From NCBI RefSeq assembly GCF_003344785.1, contig NZ_QPMK01000006.1, positions 62,001 to 126,000 on the forward strand: a DNA stretch of 64,000 bases. The letters are read 5' to 3'. The notes below the pieces were generated by a model, which saw only the letters and a list, made by a program, of their open reading frames with translations, was not told the origin of the DNA and did no database searches. Positions within the stretch are counted from its first letter, which is position 1; every line of letters begins with the position of its first letter. Positions 51,215 to 60,941 of the stretch are shown one piece after another. Origin of the DNA: Thalassococcus profundi. Its GTDB lineage: Bacteria > Pseudomonadota > Alphaproteobacteria > Rhodobacterales > Rhodobacteraceae. A program made the translations under genes and the position numbers.

Positions 51215-52210
51215 ATGCAGAAGACGATGAACAGACGCGCCCTGATCGGCGGCGGCGCCGCGGCGGCCGGAACCCTTGCCCTCGGCCTCGCGCCCCGGCG
51301 GCTTTTCGCGCAGACGCCGGTGACGTTGCAGCTTTCGTGGCTGCATTCGGCGCAATTCGCCGGCAGCTACATCGCGCAGGACCGCGGCTGGTGGATCGAA
51401 GAGGGGCTCGAGGTGGCGCTGTCGCAGGGCGGCCCCAACGCGCCGGTGGAACCGCCGGTGGTCTCGGGCACGGCGCTGGTCGGTATCTCGGCGGCGGATT
51501 ACACCGCCGCCGCGGTGGAGGAAGGCGCGCCGTTCAAGATCCTCGGCGTCGCGATGCAGAAGAACCCCTTCGTGATCGCGTCGCTGCCCGACAACCCGGT
51601 CAATGAACCCACGGATCTGGTGGGCAAGCGGATCGGCATGGCGCTGGCCAACACGCCGGTGCTGCAGGCGCTCTGCGCGCTCAACGACGTCGACATCGAC
51701 GGGATCGAGATCGTGCCGACGCAATATTCGGCGCAGCCGCTGATCGCGGGCGAGGTAGACTGCCTGCTCTGCTGGGAAACCGACCTGCCCGTCGCCATGG
51801 CCATGCAGGGGATCGACAGTGTCACGATGCTGATGGCGGATTTCGGCTACGCGGTGCATTCGCAGACCTACATCGCCACCGAGGACAGCCTCGCCAACCG
51901 CCGTGCCGACCTTGTGGCGCTGATGCGCGGAGAGGTGCGCGGCTGGGACGCCTACCGCGAAGACACCGATGCGGCGGCGGAACTGACGCTGCAAATGTAT
52001 CCCGATGCAGGTCTCGACCTCGAGACTCAGAAGTTGCAGGCCGCACGACAGGTGCCGCTGATGTTCTCGGAACTGACCGACGCCAACGGCTTCGGCTGGT
52101 GGACCGAAGAGACCGTCGCCGCCAATATCGAAACGCTGGGCCTGCTGGGGCGGGACGTCACCCCGGACCTTTGGGATCGGTCGATCCTGGAAGAGGTTCA
52201 TGGCACCTGA
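51215..52210 (+). CDS. NMT1/THI5-like ABC transporter substrate-binding protein
   Basis: 331 residues from an ATG behind AAAGGA. A Tat-type signal (NRRALIGGGAAAAG, cleavage after FAQ) precedes VTLQLSWLHSAQFAGSYIAQ and RGWWIEEGLEV, the standard N-terminus of thiamine-precursor/riboflavin/nitrate-type SBPs. Further: DLVGKRIGMALANTPVLQAL and LLCWETDLPVAM. Candidate cargo is a pyrimidine, flavin or similar heterocycle, judged only by family. No TPP or FMN riboswitch is visible upstream (51141-51214). Overlaps the ATPase gene by 11 bp. Confidence 0.9.
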   Translation: MQKTMNRRALIGGGAAAAGTLALGLAPRRLFAQTPVTLQLSWLHSAQFAGSYIAQDRGWWIEEGLEVALSQGGPNAPVEPPVVSGTALVGISAADYTAAAVEEGAPFKILGVAMQKNPFVIASLPDNPVNEPTDLVGKRIGMALANTPVLQALCALNDVDIDGIEIVPTQYSAQPLIAGEVDCLLCWETDLPVAMAMQGIDSVTMLMADFGYAVHSQTYIATEDSLANRRADLVALMRGEVRGWDAYREDTDAAAELTLQMYPDAGLDLETQKLQAARQVPLMFSELTDANGFGWWTEETVAANIETLGLLGRDVTPDLWDRSILEEVHGT

Positions 52211-53000
52211 TCCGGCCATGCCCGCGCAGATCGTCTGCACCGGCCTCGGCAAGACCTTCGGCGGCGGCACCGAAGCGGTGCAGGCATTGGACCTGACCCT
52301 CGCCGCGGGTCAGACAACGGCGCTGGTCGGTCCGTCGGGCTGCGGGAAATCGACGCTGCTGCGGATGATCGCCGGGCTGGAAGAGCCGAGCTTTGGCACC
52401 GTCACCATCGGCGGCGCGCCGCCGTCCGAGACGCTGAGGCACGCGGGTCTGTCGGTCGCCTTCCAGGACCCGTCGCTGCTGCCCTGGCGCAGCGTGCGCG
52501 GGAACATCGAACTGGCGCTGCGTCTTGCCCGCCGCCCGGTCGATGTCGCCGCCGTGGAGGCGCTGATCGCTCTGGTGGGACTCGACGGGTTCGGCGACAC
52601 CAAGCCGGCGGAACTGTCCGGCGGCATGCGGCAACGGGCGGCCATCGCCCGCGCGCTTGCCACGAAACCCGGCCTGCTGCTGCTGGACGAGCCGTTCGGG
52701 GCGGTCGATGAACTGACCCGGCAGCAGCTGGCGCAGGATCTGCCGCGGATCTGGGAGGCGCAGCGGACCACGACGGTGCTTGTCACCCATTCGGTGAGCG
52801 AGGCGGTGCTGCTGTCGGATCGGGTCATCGTCCTGTCGCCGCGCCCGGCGCAGATCGTCGCCGATATCGACATTCCCCTGCCGCGTCCGCGCAGCCCCGA
52901 CATGGTGCGCAGCGACGCAGGAGCCGGCCACATCGACGCGGTCTTTGCCGCCCTGTCCGAAAGCCGGGCCGGGTCGCCGCCGCCGATGGCCGCGCAATGA
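52200..53000 (+). CDS. ABC transporter ATPase (nitrate/sulfonate/thiamine-precursor type)
   Basis: 266 residues. Walker A GPSGCGKST, Q-loop FQDPSLLPWRSVRGN (LPW is typical of the TauB/SsuB/ThiZ group), signature LSGGMRQRAAIARAL, Walker B LLLLDEPFGAVDE and H-loop VTHSV. Overlaps the SBP gene by 11 bp and the permease gene by 4 bp. Confidence 0.94.
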   Translation: MAPDPAMPAQIVCTGLGKTFGGGTEAVQALDLTLAAGQTTALVGPSGCGKSTLLRMIAGLEEPSFGTVTIGGAPPSETLRHAGLSVAFQDPSLLPWRSVRGNIELALRLARRPVDVAAVEALIALVGLDGFGDTKPAELSGGMRQRAAIARALATKPGLLLLDEPFGAVDELTRQQLAQDLPRIWEAQRTTTVLVTHSVSEAVLLSDRVIVLSPRPAQIVADIDIPLPRPRSPDMVRSDAGAGHIDAVFAALSESRAGSPPPMAAQ

Positions 53001-54580
53001 CCGTCACGACCGCGCCCGCGCGCCCGGCCATCCTGCAAAAACCTGTTTCGTTCGCCCCGTGGATCAGCACCGCGATCCTTCTGGCGCTGTGGGAACTCGC
53101 CGGCCGGCAGCTTTCGGGCACCTTCGTCCTGGCCAGCCCGAGCGAGGTGCTGCGCTACCTGGCTGAAGAGTGGCGCATGATGGCCCGCGCATTGGCTGTG
53201 ACGCTGGGAAACGCGGCGCTGGGCTTTGTCTTCGGCAACCTCGCGGCCATCGCCCTTGCGACACTCGCGTCGGTCTGGCCCCGGACCGAACGCGTGGTCG
53301 CGGGGCTGGCGCTCCTGGTCTTCTGCCTGCCGCTGGTGGCGACCGGGCCGATCCTGCGGGTGCTCTTCGGTCCCGGCGACGGCCCGCAGATCGTCCTGGC
53401 GGCGCTGGCGGTATACTACACGACGCTGATTCCCCTGCTGGTCGGATTGCGCGCCGCGCCCGCGACCTGGTTCGACCTCGTGCGCAGCTACGGGCGGGGG
53501 CGCGTGTCGGCGCTGGTGCATGTGCGTGCCATGGCGGCATTGCCGTATCTCTTCACCGGCCTTCAGATCGCCGCGCCCGCCGCCTTCCTCGGGGCCATGG
53601 TGGGCGAATTCACCGGGGCGGAGCGCGGCATGGGCGTGCTGACCGTTCGTGCCATCCGGGCGCTGGACGTGGAGATGACCTGGGCGCTTGCCACCGTCGC
53701 GACCGGTGTCGCGATCCTGGCCTATGCCGTCATCGGCGCGCTGGCGCGGCGGGTTCTGAAGGCGCCGCCGCCGGTGATCCTGGCCGCCCCGGCCCCGGCG
53801 GGCGCGCGCAGCAGCGCGCTACAGACCGGCGCAATCGTGACCGTGCTGGCCCTACTGGCATGGTGGGGCGCGATCCGGGTCTTCGATCTCAACCCTTTCT
53901 TCGCAAAGGGGCCGGGGGATGTCTTCGCGGCGCTGATCCTTGCGGATGATGCCGCCGAAACCAGGGCCACGCTGGCCGGCGCCTTGGGCGAAACGCTGGT
54001 GTTTCTGCTGCCCGGCTACATCGCGGGCCTTCTGGCCGGGGCGGGGCTGGCGATGCTGCTGGTCCTCATGCCGATCCTGGCGGGCACGGCGATGCCGCTG
54101 GCCATCGCGCTGCGGTCGGTGCCCATCGTCACCACCGCGCCGCTGGTGGTGCTGCTCTTGGGCCGGGGCGCCACGGGCACCATCGTGCTGGTCGCGGTCA
54201 TGGTGTTCTTCCCGACCTTTGTCGCCTGCCTGCACGGGCTGCGGCAGGCGCCGGGGCAGATCATGGACGTACTGGACAGCTATGCCGCCGGGCCCGTGAC
54301 CCGCCTGATCCGCGTGCGTATTCCGGCGATGCTGCCCGCCTTCTTCGCCGCCGCGCGCATGGCAGTACCGGCCTCGGTGCTGGCGGTCACGGTGGTCGAA
54401 TGGCTGGCCACCGGCGCGGGTGTTGGCAGCCTCATGGCGCTTTCGGCGTCGCTGTCGGACTACGATATGCTCTGGAGCGCGGTTGTCCTCGTCTCGGCGC
54501 TGTCCGCTCTGGGCTATGCGGCCGTCGGCGCCGTCGAGCGGCGGATCCTGACGCTATACGCGCCGGAGCAGGTGGCATGA
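52997..54580 (+). CDS. Fused two-domain ABC permease
   Basis: 527 residues, about twice the roughly 260 aa of TauC/SsuC/ThiX-type permeases. The first half (about 20-255) has LASPSEVLRYL and the EAA-like loop FDLVRSYGRGRVSALVHVRAMAALPYL. A linker of alanine/proline follows (about 258-275). The second half (about 280-520) has KGPGDVFAAL and its own EAA-like loop MDVLDSYAAGPVTRLIRVRIPAMLPAF. So one polypeptide supplies both membrane domains, and they have diverged strongly, implying an asymmetric channel. No frameshift separates them. Stop overlaps the glycosyltransferase ATG. Confidence 0.9.
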   Translation: MTVTTAPARPAILQKPVSFAPWISTAILLALWELAGRQLSGTFVLASPSEVLRYLAEEWRMMARALAVTLGNAALGFVFGNLAAIALATLASVWPRTERVVAGLALLVFCLPLVATGPILRVLFGPGDGPQIVLAALAVYYTTLIPLLVGLRAAPATWFDLVRSYGRGRVSALVHVRAMAALPYLFTGLQIAAPAAFLGAMVGEFTGAERGMGVLTVRAIRALDVEMTWALATVATGVAILAYAVIGALARRVLKAPPPVILAAPAPAGARSSALQTGAIVTVLALLAWWGAIRVFDLNPFFAKGPGDVFAALILADDAAETRATLAGALGETLVFLLPGYIAGLLAGAGLAMLLVLMPILAGTAMPLAIALRSVPIVTTAPLVVLLLGRGATGTIVLVAVMVFFPTFVACLHGLRQAPGQIMDVLDSYAAGPVTRLIRVRIPAMLPAFFAAARMAVPASVLAVTVVEWLATGAGVGSLMALSASLSDYDMLWSAVVLVSALSALGYAAVGAVERRILTLYAPEQVA

Positions 54581-55638
54581 CCCTGCGCCCCGCCGCCTTT
54601 GCCATCCCCGGCGACATCGACACTGTCACCGGCGGCTACATCTACGAAAGACGGCTGCTGGAATCGCTGCGCGCGCAGGGGCGCGAGGTGGCGCATCTGC
54701 GGATCGGCGCGTCCTTTCCCGACCCGACGCCCGGGGATATGGCCGACCTCATTGCGCAACTGGACGGACTGGACCCGGGCACGCCGGTGATCCTCGACGG
54801 CTTCCTGTCGGCCACCATCGACACGGCGGCCCTGTCGCGGCTGAAGGTGCCGACCGTCGCCATGGTGCATCATCCGCTGGCGCTTGAAAGCGGTCTGGCC
54901 CCGGCGCGGCGGGATTTTCTGTACCGCACAGAACGGAACAACCTTGCGCTGGTGTCGCATGTGCTGGTGCCCAGCCCGCACACGGCCCGCATTCTGCGCG
55001 ACGACTACGGTGTCGCTGCCGCGCGCATTACCGTGGCCCGGCCCGGCACCGACCGGTATCCGCTCACCCGCGCGCCAATTGATCCGCCGCTGATCCTGTC
55101 GGTCGGCCTGCTGCATCCGCGCAAGGGGCACGACACGCTTCTGGAGGCGCTGTCGCAGATAAAGGCGCTGGACTGGCGGGCGGTGATCGTCGGGGGGGCG
55201 CACGATCCCGACCATGCCGCGCTGCTGGACCGGCGCGTCGCCGAGCTGGGCCTTGGCGCGCGTGTCAGGATCGCGGGGCGCGTGGCCGCCGAAGAGTTGT
55301 CGGCGGTTTACGGGCAAGCCACGATCTTTGCGCTCGCCACGCGCTACGAAGGCTATGGTCTCGTGTTTGACGAGGCGCTGCTGGCCGGGCTTCCCATCGT
55401 CAGCTGCGCGACGGGGGCGGTGCCGGAGACCGTTCCGCCCGCGGCCGGTCTGCTGGTGTTGCCCGACGATCCCGACGGCTTTGCCGAGGCGCTGGCGGAG
55501 GTGCTGACAGATGCGTCGCGCCGCGCCGGGATGGCCGATGCGGCGGCAGCGGCCGGGCGCGCGCTCCCGACATGGGCGGACACGGCAAAGGTCGCGGGGC
55601 GGGTCCTTGACCGTCTGTCTCAGGCCAGCTGCGCATAG
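54577..55638 (+). CDS. GT4-family glycosyltransferase
   Basis: 353 residues, GT-B fold. The N-terminal domain has AIPGDIDTVTGGYIYERRL and VAMVHHPLALESGL. The C-terminal domain has SVGLLHPRKGHDTLLEAL, VRIAGRV and the nucleotide-sugar EGYGLVFDEAL (E-x7-E type). No signal or membrane helix. The ATG overlaps the fused permease stop, so synthesis is coupled to the ABC transporter, an unusual pairing. Its last 19 bp overlap the convergent FkbM methyltransferase gene. Confidence 0.92.
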   Translation: MTLRPAAFAIPGDIDTVTGGYIYERRLLESLRAQGREVAHLRIGASFPDPTPGDMADLIAQLDGLDPGTPVILDGFLSATIDTAALSRLKVPTVAMVHHPLALESGLAPARRDFLYRTERNNLALVSHVLVPSPHTARILRDDYGVAAARITVARPGTDRYPLTRAPIDPPLILSVGLLHPRKGHDTLLEALSQIKALDWRAVIVGGAHDPDHAALLDRRVAELGLGARVRIAGRVAAEELSAVYGQATIFALATRYEGYGLVFDEALLAGLPIVSCATGAVPETVPPAAGLLVLPDDPDGFAEALAEVLTDASRRAGMADAAAAAGRALPTWADTAKVAGRVLDRLSQASCA

Positions 55639-56369
55639 ACATCGCCGGAATTGGCGCTTTGCGGCAGCGCATCGAGCCGGCGGTGCATCCCGTCGGCATC
55701 GGTCCAGTCCTCGTCCGAAAGCGCATGGCTTTCCCCGAGGCTCAGGTTGAACCGGTACGGGGCGAGCGCGCGCAGCCGGTCGATGCAGTCATGCGCGACG
55801 CCGCGCTGGATCGTGGTGACCTCGAAGGACAGGGCCGCCACGGGTCGGCCCAGTCCCGCCAGCACCGCCGCCTCGTGGCCTTCGACGTCGATCTTGACGA
55901 AATCCGGCAGGCCGTGGCGGGCGATCAGCGCGTCGAGCGTGGTGACCGGAACCGCAACCTGCGCGTCCCACCGTTCGCCCCGCCAGCCCTCCGCATCCGA
56001 GGCCGCCGCGATAAAGGCAGGAGCGACGGTGGCGACGGTAGGATTGCGCGTGTTGAGATGCAGGGTGATCTCGCCCTCGGCGGCGCCTGCGGCCCAGGGC
56101 AGCAGCACGGCCTCGCGGGCGCGTCCGTGCAGCAGGCGCAGGGCGCGGAAGACGCGCGGCTGCGGTTCCAGCGCCACGACCGACGCGCCGAGTCGCAGGC
56201 AACTCGCGGTGCGGTCGCCCAGATGCGCGCCGATGTCGAAGACCAGCCCGCCGCGCGGCACGACCTGCGCCAGCAGCGCATCCATCCGCCGGGTCCGGTC
56301 GGCGTCGCGGTAGTAGATGTCGAGGGATCGGCCAAGCGGCGTGGCCGGGCGACGGCGGGAGTTGCGCAT
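55620..56369 (-). CDS. FkbM-family SAM-dependent methyltransferase
   Basis: 249 residues. SAM-binding motif VFDIGAHLGDRT (about 43-54), ALEPQPRVFRAL, and the FkbM hallmark FVKIDVEGHEAAVLAGL (about 155-172). FkbM enzymes O-methylate sugars or polyketides. Convergent with the glycosyltransferase, sharing 19 bp of 3' ends, suggesting long co-residence; a role in modifying the same glycan is plausible but unproven. Confidence 0.92.
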   Translation of the reverse strand: MRNSRRRPATPLGRSLDIYYRDADRTRRMDALLAQVVPRGGLVFDIGAHLGDRTASCLRLGASVVALEPQPRVFRALRLLHGRAREAVLLPWAAGAAEGEITLHLNTRNPTVATVAPAFIAAASDAEGWRGERWDAQVAVPVTTLDALIARHGLPDFVKIDVEGHEAAVLAGLGRPVAALSFEVTTIQRGVAHDCIDRLRALAPYRFNLSLGESHALSDEDWTDADGMHRRLDALPQSANSGDVYAQLA

Positions 56370-56623
56370 GCCCGCTACGTGCCAGAGACGCGCCGCCTGC
56401 GCAATTCCGGATCGGTCGCGCCCATGGCACTCCCCGGGTTGCGCGATGCGTCCGAGTCAGGAGCCGCAGCGCGGGCCGTTACAAAAGCTTCATGAGTTCG
56501 TGCAGGTTCCGTTACGAAATCGCCTGACAAGCTGCGCCAGAGACATCCTTGCGGCCGCCTGCGGCCACCCGGTGCCCGCCCCGTGCCCGCAAGGCCGAAC
56601 CCATTGCAAAAAGAGAGCGCGTC

Positions 56624-59600
56624 ATGGCCAATTTCACCCTGGAACTTCTGCACGTCACCGACCAAGAGGCTTCGTCGCCCGCGGTCTTCGACGCCCCGAA
56701 CCTGTCGGCGGTCCTGAACGCGCTGCGGGCCCAGGACATCGGTGCAGACGGCCTGCCGGACAACACTTTGACCCTGTCCTCGGGCGACGCCTTCATTCCC
56801 GGCCTCTTCTACGACGCCGCCGCGGCGGTCTACGGCTCTGCCGGGATTGCGGACATCCAGATCCAGAACGAGCTTGGCTTCCAGGCCATCGCTCTCGGCA
56901 ACCACGAATTCGACTTCGGCACCGGCGTGCTCGCGGGGCTGATCGACGGATCGGCCGAAGGCAGCATCCTCGGCATGGATTTCGGCGGCACCGACTTTCC
57001 CTACCTGTCGGCCAACCTCGACTTCAGCCTCGACGCCAACCTCGCGCCGCTCGAGATCGAAGGCGGGCAGGCGCCGCAGGGCGGGTCCGTGACCTCCTCC
57101 ACGGTGATTACGGTGGGCGACGAGACGATCGCAGTGATCGGCGCCACCACCCCGACGCTGGACCGAATCTCGAGCGCCGGCGACCTGGGCATCCTGCCGG
57201 GGCAATTCGACGACACGCCGACGCCCGCGCAGCTTGACGCGCTGGCCGCCGTGATCCAGGCCGAGGTGGATGCCGTGCTCGCCGCCGATCCGACGATCAA
57301 CAAGGTGATCCTGTCCTCGCACATGCAGCGCATCGCCATCGAGCAGGAGCTGGCCACCCGCCTGACCGACATCGACATCATCATCGCCGGCGGCTCCAAC
57401 ACCCGGCTCTTCGACGAAAACGACCGCGCCCGCGACGGCGACAGCACCCAGGGCACCTATCCGATCTTCGCCACCGACGCGAACGGCGACACCACCGCCA
57501 TCGTCAACACCGACGGCAGCTACAAATACGTGGGCCGTCTCGTCATCGACTTCGACGAAGAGGGCAAGATCGTCGCCGACAGCTACGATGCCACCGTTTC
57601 CGGCGCCTATGCCACCGACGCGCAGGGCGTCGCCGACCTGAACGCGGCGGGCCTGGTCGATCCCGAGGTGCAGCAGATCGCCGACGAGATCGGCGCGCGG
57701 ATCATCGAGACCGAATCCAACGTCTTCGGCATCTCCGACGTGTTCCTGAACGGCAACCGCTCGGGCACTTTCGCGCCGGACGATCCCGACGGCGTGCGGA
57801 CCCAGGAAACCAACCTCGGCAACCTGACCGCCGATGCCAACCTGGCCGCGGCGAAGGCGGTGGACGACACCGTGGTGGTGTCGATCAAGAACGGCGGCGG
57901 CATCCGCGCCAGCATCGGCCAGACCATCGTGCCCCCGGGCGAGACCGAAGCGGAGCGTACGCCGACCGCCGAAGTGCGCGACGGCGTGGTAGTGAAGCCC
58001 GCGGGAGGCATCAGCCAGACCGACATCCAGAAGACACTTGCGTTCAACAACGGCCTGTCGCTGATCACCGTGACCCGCGCCGAGATGGTCGCGGTGCTCG
58101 AGCACGCGATTTCCGGTGTCGAGAACGCGGCGGGCAGCTTCCCGCAGATCTCGGGGCTGCAATTCTCCTTCGATGCCGATCTGCCTGCGGGAGAGCGCGT
58201 TCTGAACGCCGCCATCGTCGATGACAGCGGCGCGGTCGTGGCAGAGCTGGTCCGCGACGGCGTCCTGGTGGGCGATGCCGACCAGCCGTTCCGCATCGTG
58301 ACGCTGAACTTCCTTGCCGGGGGCGGCGACGGCTATCCCTTCCCGCAGGGCGCCGAGGCCAACCGCGTCGACCTTTACGACCTGGATGGCGACGGCAGCG
58401 ATGACGAGGCCACCACCGGCGCGGCCTCCTTTGCCTTCGACGGCACAGAGCAGGACGCCCTCGCGGAATATCTCGATGCGAATTTCAATGACGGCACCGC
58501 TTTCACCGCCGCCGACGAAGGACCCGAGGCCGACCTGCGCATCCAGAATATCGGCTTCCGGCCCGACACGGTGCTGATCGACAGCATCGCGGACATCAGC
58601 CGCGGCGACCTCACCATCACCGAGGCGCAGGTCTATGACAGCGGTGTCGGCGAGGCCGGGTCCGAGGTCGTCGCCTTTGAGAACGGCGTGGTCTATACCA
58701 CCAACGGCGAAGAGGGTCGCATCGACGCCTTCAACGCCGACACCGGCGTGCTCCTTGGCTCCATCGACCTGACCGGGATTGCCGGGTTCGATGGTGTACA
58801 GTCGGTGGCGGTCAAGAACGGCATCGTCGCCGCCGCCATCGCCGGAGAGGATGCCGCGAACGGCTTCGTCGCCTTCTTCAGCCCCACCGGCCAATTCCTG
58901 GGCCGGGTCGAGGTCGGCAACCTGCCTGACAACGTGTCCTTCACCCCGGACGGCAGCCGTGTTCTGGTCGCCAACGAGGGCGAGCCCATCGACGCCGACA
59001 CCGATCCCGCCGGGTCCGTGTCGATCATCGACCTGTCGAACGGCGTGCTCAACGCTACCGTAAACACGCTGGACTTTGCCGATGTCGACCTCTCGGCGGC
59101 GCGCATCGTCGGCGACCGCGGCGCGGCGCTTGATGTAGAGCCGGAGTATATCGCCACCAACGCCGCAGGCACCCGCGCCTACGTCAGCCTGCAAGAGGCC
59201 AACGCCTATGCCACGGTGGACCTGACCACCAACACAATCCTCGACGTCAAGAGCTTCGGCACCGTCGATCACAGCCTGCCGGGCAACGGCATCGACAGTT
59301 CCGACCGCGACGGGACGATCAACATCACCGCCCGTCCGGTGCAGGGGCTGCGCATGCCCGATGCCATCGCCACCTTCGCGGTCGGCGGCACCACCTACCT
59401 TGTCACCGCCAACGAAGGCGACGCCCGCGACCTCGACGGCGACGAGACGCGCCTGTCGGACGCCGCAGAGGACGGCCTGCTCGATCCGGCGCTGCTGGCC
59501 GCGCTTCAGGCGGACGGTCTGCTGGCGGATGAAGAGATGGGACGGCTCAACATCTCGGCTATCGACGGCGACACCGACGGGGACGGCGATATCGACGAAC

Positions 59601-60925
59601 TCTACTCCTACGGCTCGCGCGGCTTCACGATCTTCGACGCCGACACCGGCGCCGTGGTCTTCGACAGCGGCGACGATTTCGCGCAGATCATCGCCAACGT
59701 GAACCCGCTGGGGTTCAACGACGAGGAGGGCACCACCGACGAAAACCGGTCGGACAACAAGGGGGTGGAGCCCGAGGCCGTCACCATCGGCACGCTGAAC
59801 GGCACCACCTACGCCTTCATCGGTCTGGAGCGTGACGGCGGCATCATGGTCTATGACGTCACCGACCCGGCGAATTCGGAATTCGTGACCTATTTCAACG
59901 GCCGCGACAACGGCGACGTCAGCCCCGAGACCCTGACCTTCGTGGCGCCCGCCGACAGCCCCACCGGCTTTGCCCAGCTGATCGCGGCTTACGAGGTGTC
60001 CGGGACCACCGTGGCCTATGACCTGACCACCGTGCCCGACAGCTCGAGCCCGGCCAATCCGACGCCGACCCTTCCGGCGGTGGCCTTCTCCGAGGCGACC
60101 TTCCCCGGCACGGTGACGGTCGACGATGGCCCCGTGACCGGCCGGCTCGAAGAATTCAATGGCGCCACCTTCGACGGTGTGGACGATGGCGACACCTTCG
60201 TCTTCACCAACGCGCCGCTTTTCGGAGATGCGCAGATCGTCGAGAACGCAACCGCCGGCACGGTCAGCTTCAACGGGGCCGTGACCGGTGTCGATGCCAA
60301 CCTGACCGCAGGCAGCTTCCTCTCTGTCGCGACTGGCGCCAGCGAGGTCACCGCGCGTTTCCTCGACACCCTGTTGGGCGATGGCGAAGACCTGCGCGAA
60401 GGCCAGAGCGTCGATCCGGCGCAGGTGGACGGCATCGGCTTCGATGCCTACCTCACCGGCGACGGCAGCCGCGACTACGTGGTCACCGCGGGCGCCTCGA
60501 CCTCGGCCTTCGCCAATACGCTGGGCGCCTACGAGATCGACGCCAGCGGCGCGATCTCGAACGTGCGGATCCTCTTCGAGAACAGCAAGACGGCGGCGGG
60601 CACCAGCGTCGAGATCGACGACGTGGCCGCGGGCAGCCAGCTGCAGTTCTTCCTGATCCAGAACGGCGCCGACCTTGCGGCGGAACTCAGCGACACGCTG
60701 GTTTTCGACACCTCGGGCGCGCGGCCGATGCTGATGGACGATGGCGCGGGGGTCGATGCGGAGATCTTCCACTCCGCCTCGACGGGCTTCAATAGTGACG
60801 GGGTCGAGCACTTCCTGTCGGGCGCCACCGCCGAAGCGGACGCGCTGCGCATCGGGATCGAAGACCTCGTGGGCGGCGGCGATCGCGATTACCAGGACAT
60901 GGTGTTCACCGTCGATATCGCCTGA
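56624..60925 (+). CDS. Large 5'-nucleotidase/phosphatase with choice-of-anchor I propeller and DUF4114 C-terminus
   Basis: 1433 residues from the ATG at 56624 (AGAGAG upstream). The metallophosphatase domain (about 1-310) has LLHVTDQEASSP, LSSGDAFIPGLF, GNHEFDFGTG and SSHMQ. The 5'-nucleotidase C-domain (about 340-610) has NGGGIRASIG and FNNGLSLITVTRAEM. A beta-propeller of the choice-of-anchor I type (about 655-1145) has EVVAFENGVVYTTNGEEG and VANEGDARDLDGDE. The C-terminal part ends with DUF4114-like GVEHFLSGATAEADALRIG and the DRDYQDMVFTVD motif. No N-terminal signal peptide and a very acidic composition point to type I secretion via the C-terminus. Likely scavenges phosphate from nucleotides or organic phosphates outside the cell. 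Ends at a strong terminator. Confidence 0.87.
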   Translation: MANFTLELLHVTDQEASSPAVFDAPNLSAVLNALRAQDIGADGLPDNTLTLSSGDAFIPGLFYDAAAAVYGSAGIADIQIQNELGFQAIALGNHEFDFGTGVLAGLIDGSAEGSILGMDFGGTDFPYLSANLDFSLDANLAPLEIEGGQAPQGGSVTSSTVITVGDETIAVIGATTPTLDRISSAGDLGILPGQFDDTPTPAQLDALAAVIQAEVDAVLAADPTINKVILSSHMQRIAIEQELATRLTDIDIIIAGGSNTRLFDENDRARDGDSTQGTYPIFATDANGDTTAIVNTDGSYKYVGRLVIDFDEEGKIVADSYDATVSGAYATDAQGVADLNAAGLVDPEVQQIADEIGARIIETESNVFGISDVFLNGNRSGTFAPDDPDGVRTQETNLGNLTADANLAAAKAVDDTVVVSIKNGGGIRASIGQTIVPPGETEAERTPTAEVRDGVVVKPAGGISQTDIQKTLAFNNGLSLITVTRAEMVAVLEHAISGVENAAGSFPQISGLQFSFDADLPAGERVLNAAIVDDSGAVVAELVRDGVLVGDADQPFRIVTLNFLAGGGDGYPFPQGAEANRVDLYDLDGDGSDDEATTGAASFAFDGTEQDALAEYLDANFNDGTAFTAADEGPEADLRIQNIGFRPDTVLIDSIADISRGDLTITEAQVYDSGVGEAGSEVVAFENGVVYTTNGEEGRIDAFNADTGVLLGSIDLTGIAGFDGVQSVAVKNGIVAAAIAGEDAANGFVAFFSPTGQFLGRVEVGNLPDNVSFTPDGSRVLVANEGEPIDADTDPAGSVSIIDLSNGVLNATVNTLDFADVDLSAARIVGDRGAALDVEPEYIATNAAGTRAYVSLQEANAYATVDLTTNTILDVKSFGTVDHSLPGNGIDSSDRDGTINITARPVQGLRMPDAIATFAVGGTTYLVTANEGDARDLDGDETRLSDAAEDGLLDPALLAALQADGLLADEEMGRLNISAIDGDTDGDGDIDELYSYGSRGFTIFDADTGAVVFDSGDDFAQIIANVNPLGFNDEEGTTDENRSDNKGVEPEAVTIGTLNGTTYAFIGLERDGGIMVYDVTDPANSEFVTYFNGRDNGDVSPETLTFVAPADSPTGFAQLIAAYEVSGTTVAYDLTTVPDSSSPANPTPTLPAVAFSEATFPGTVTVDDGPVTGRLEEFNGATFDGVDDGDTFVFTNAPLFGDAQIVENATAGTVSFNGAVTGVDANLTAGSFLSVATGASEVTARFLDTLLGDGEDLREGQSVDPAQVDGIGFDAYLTGDGSRDYVVTAGASTSAFANTLGAYEIDASGAISNVRILFENSKTAAGTSVEIDDVAAGSQLQFFLIQNGADLAAELSDTLVFDTSGARPMLMDDGAGVDAEIFHSASTGFNSDGVEHFLSGATAEADALRIGIEDLVGGGDRDYQDMVFTVDIA

Positions 60926-60941
60926 TCGACGCCCAAACGCG

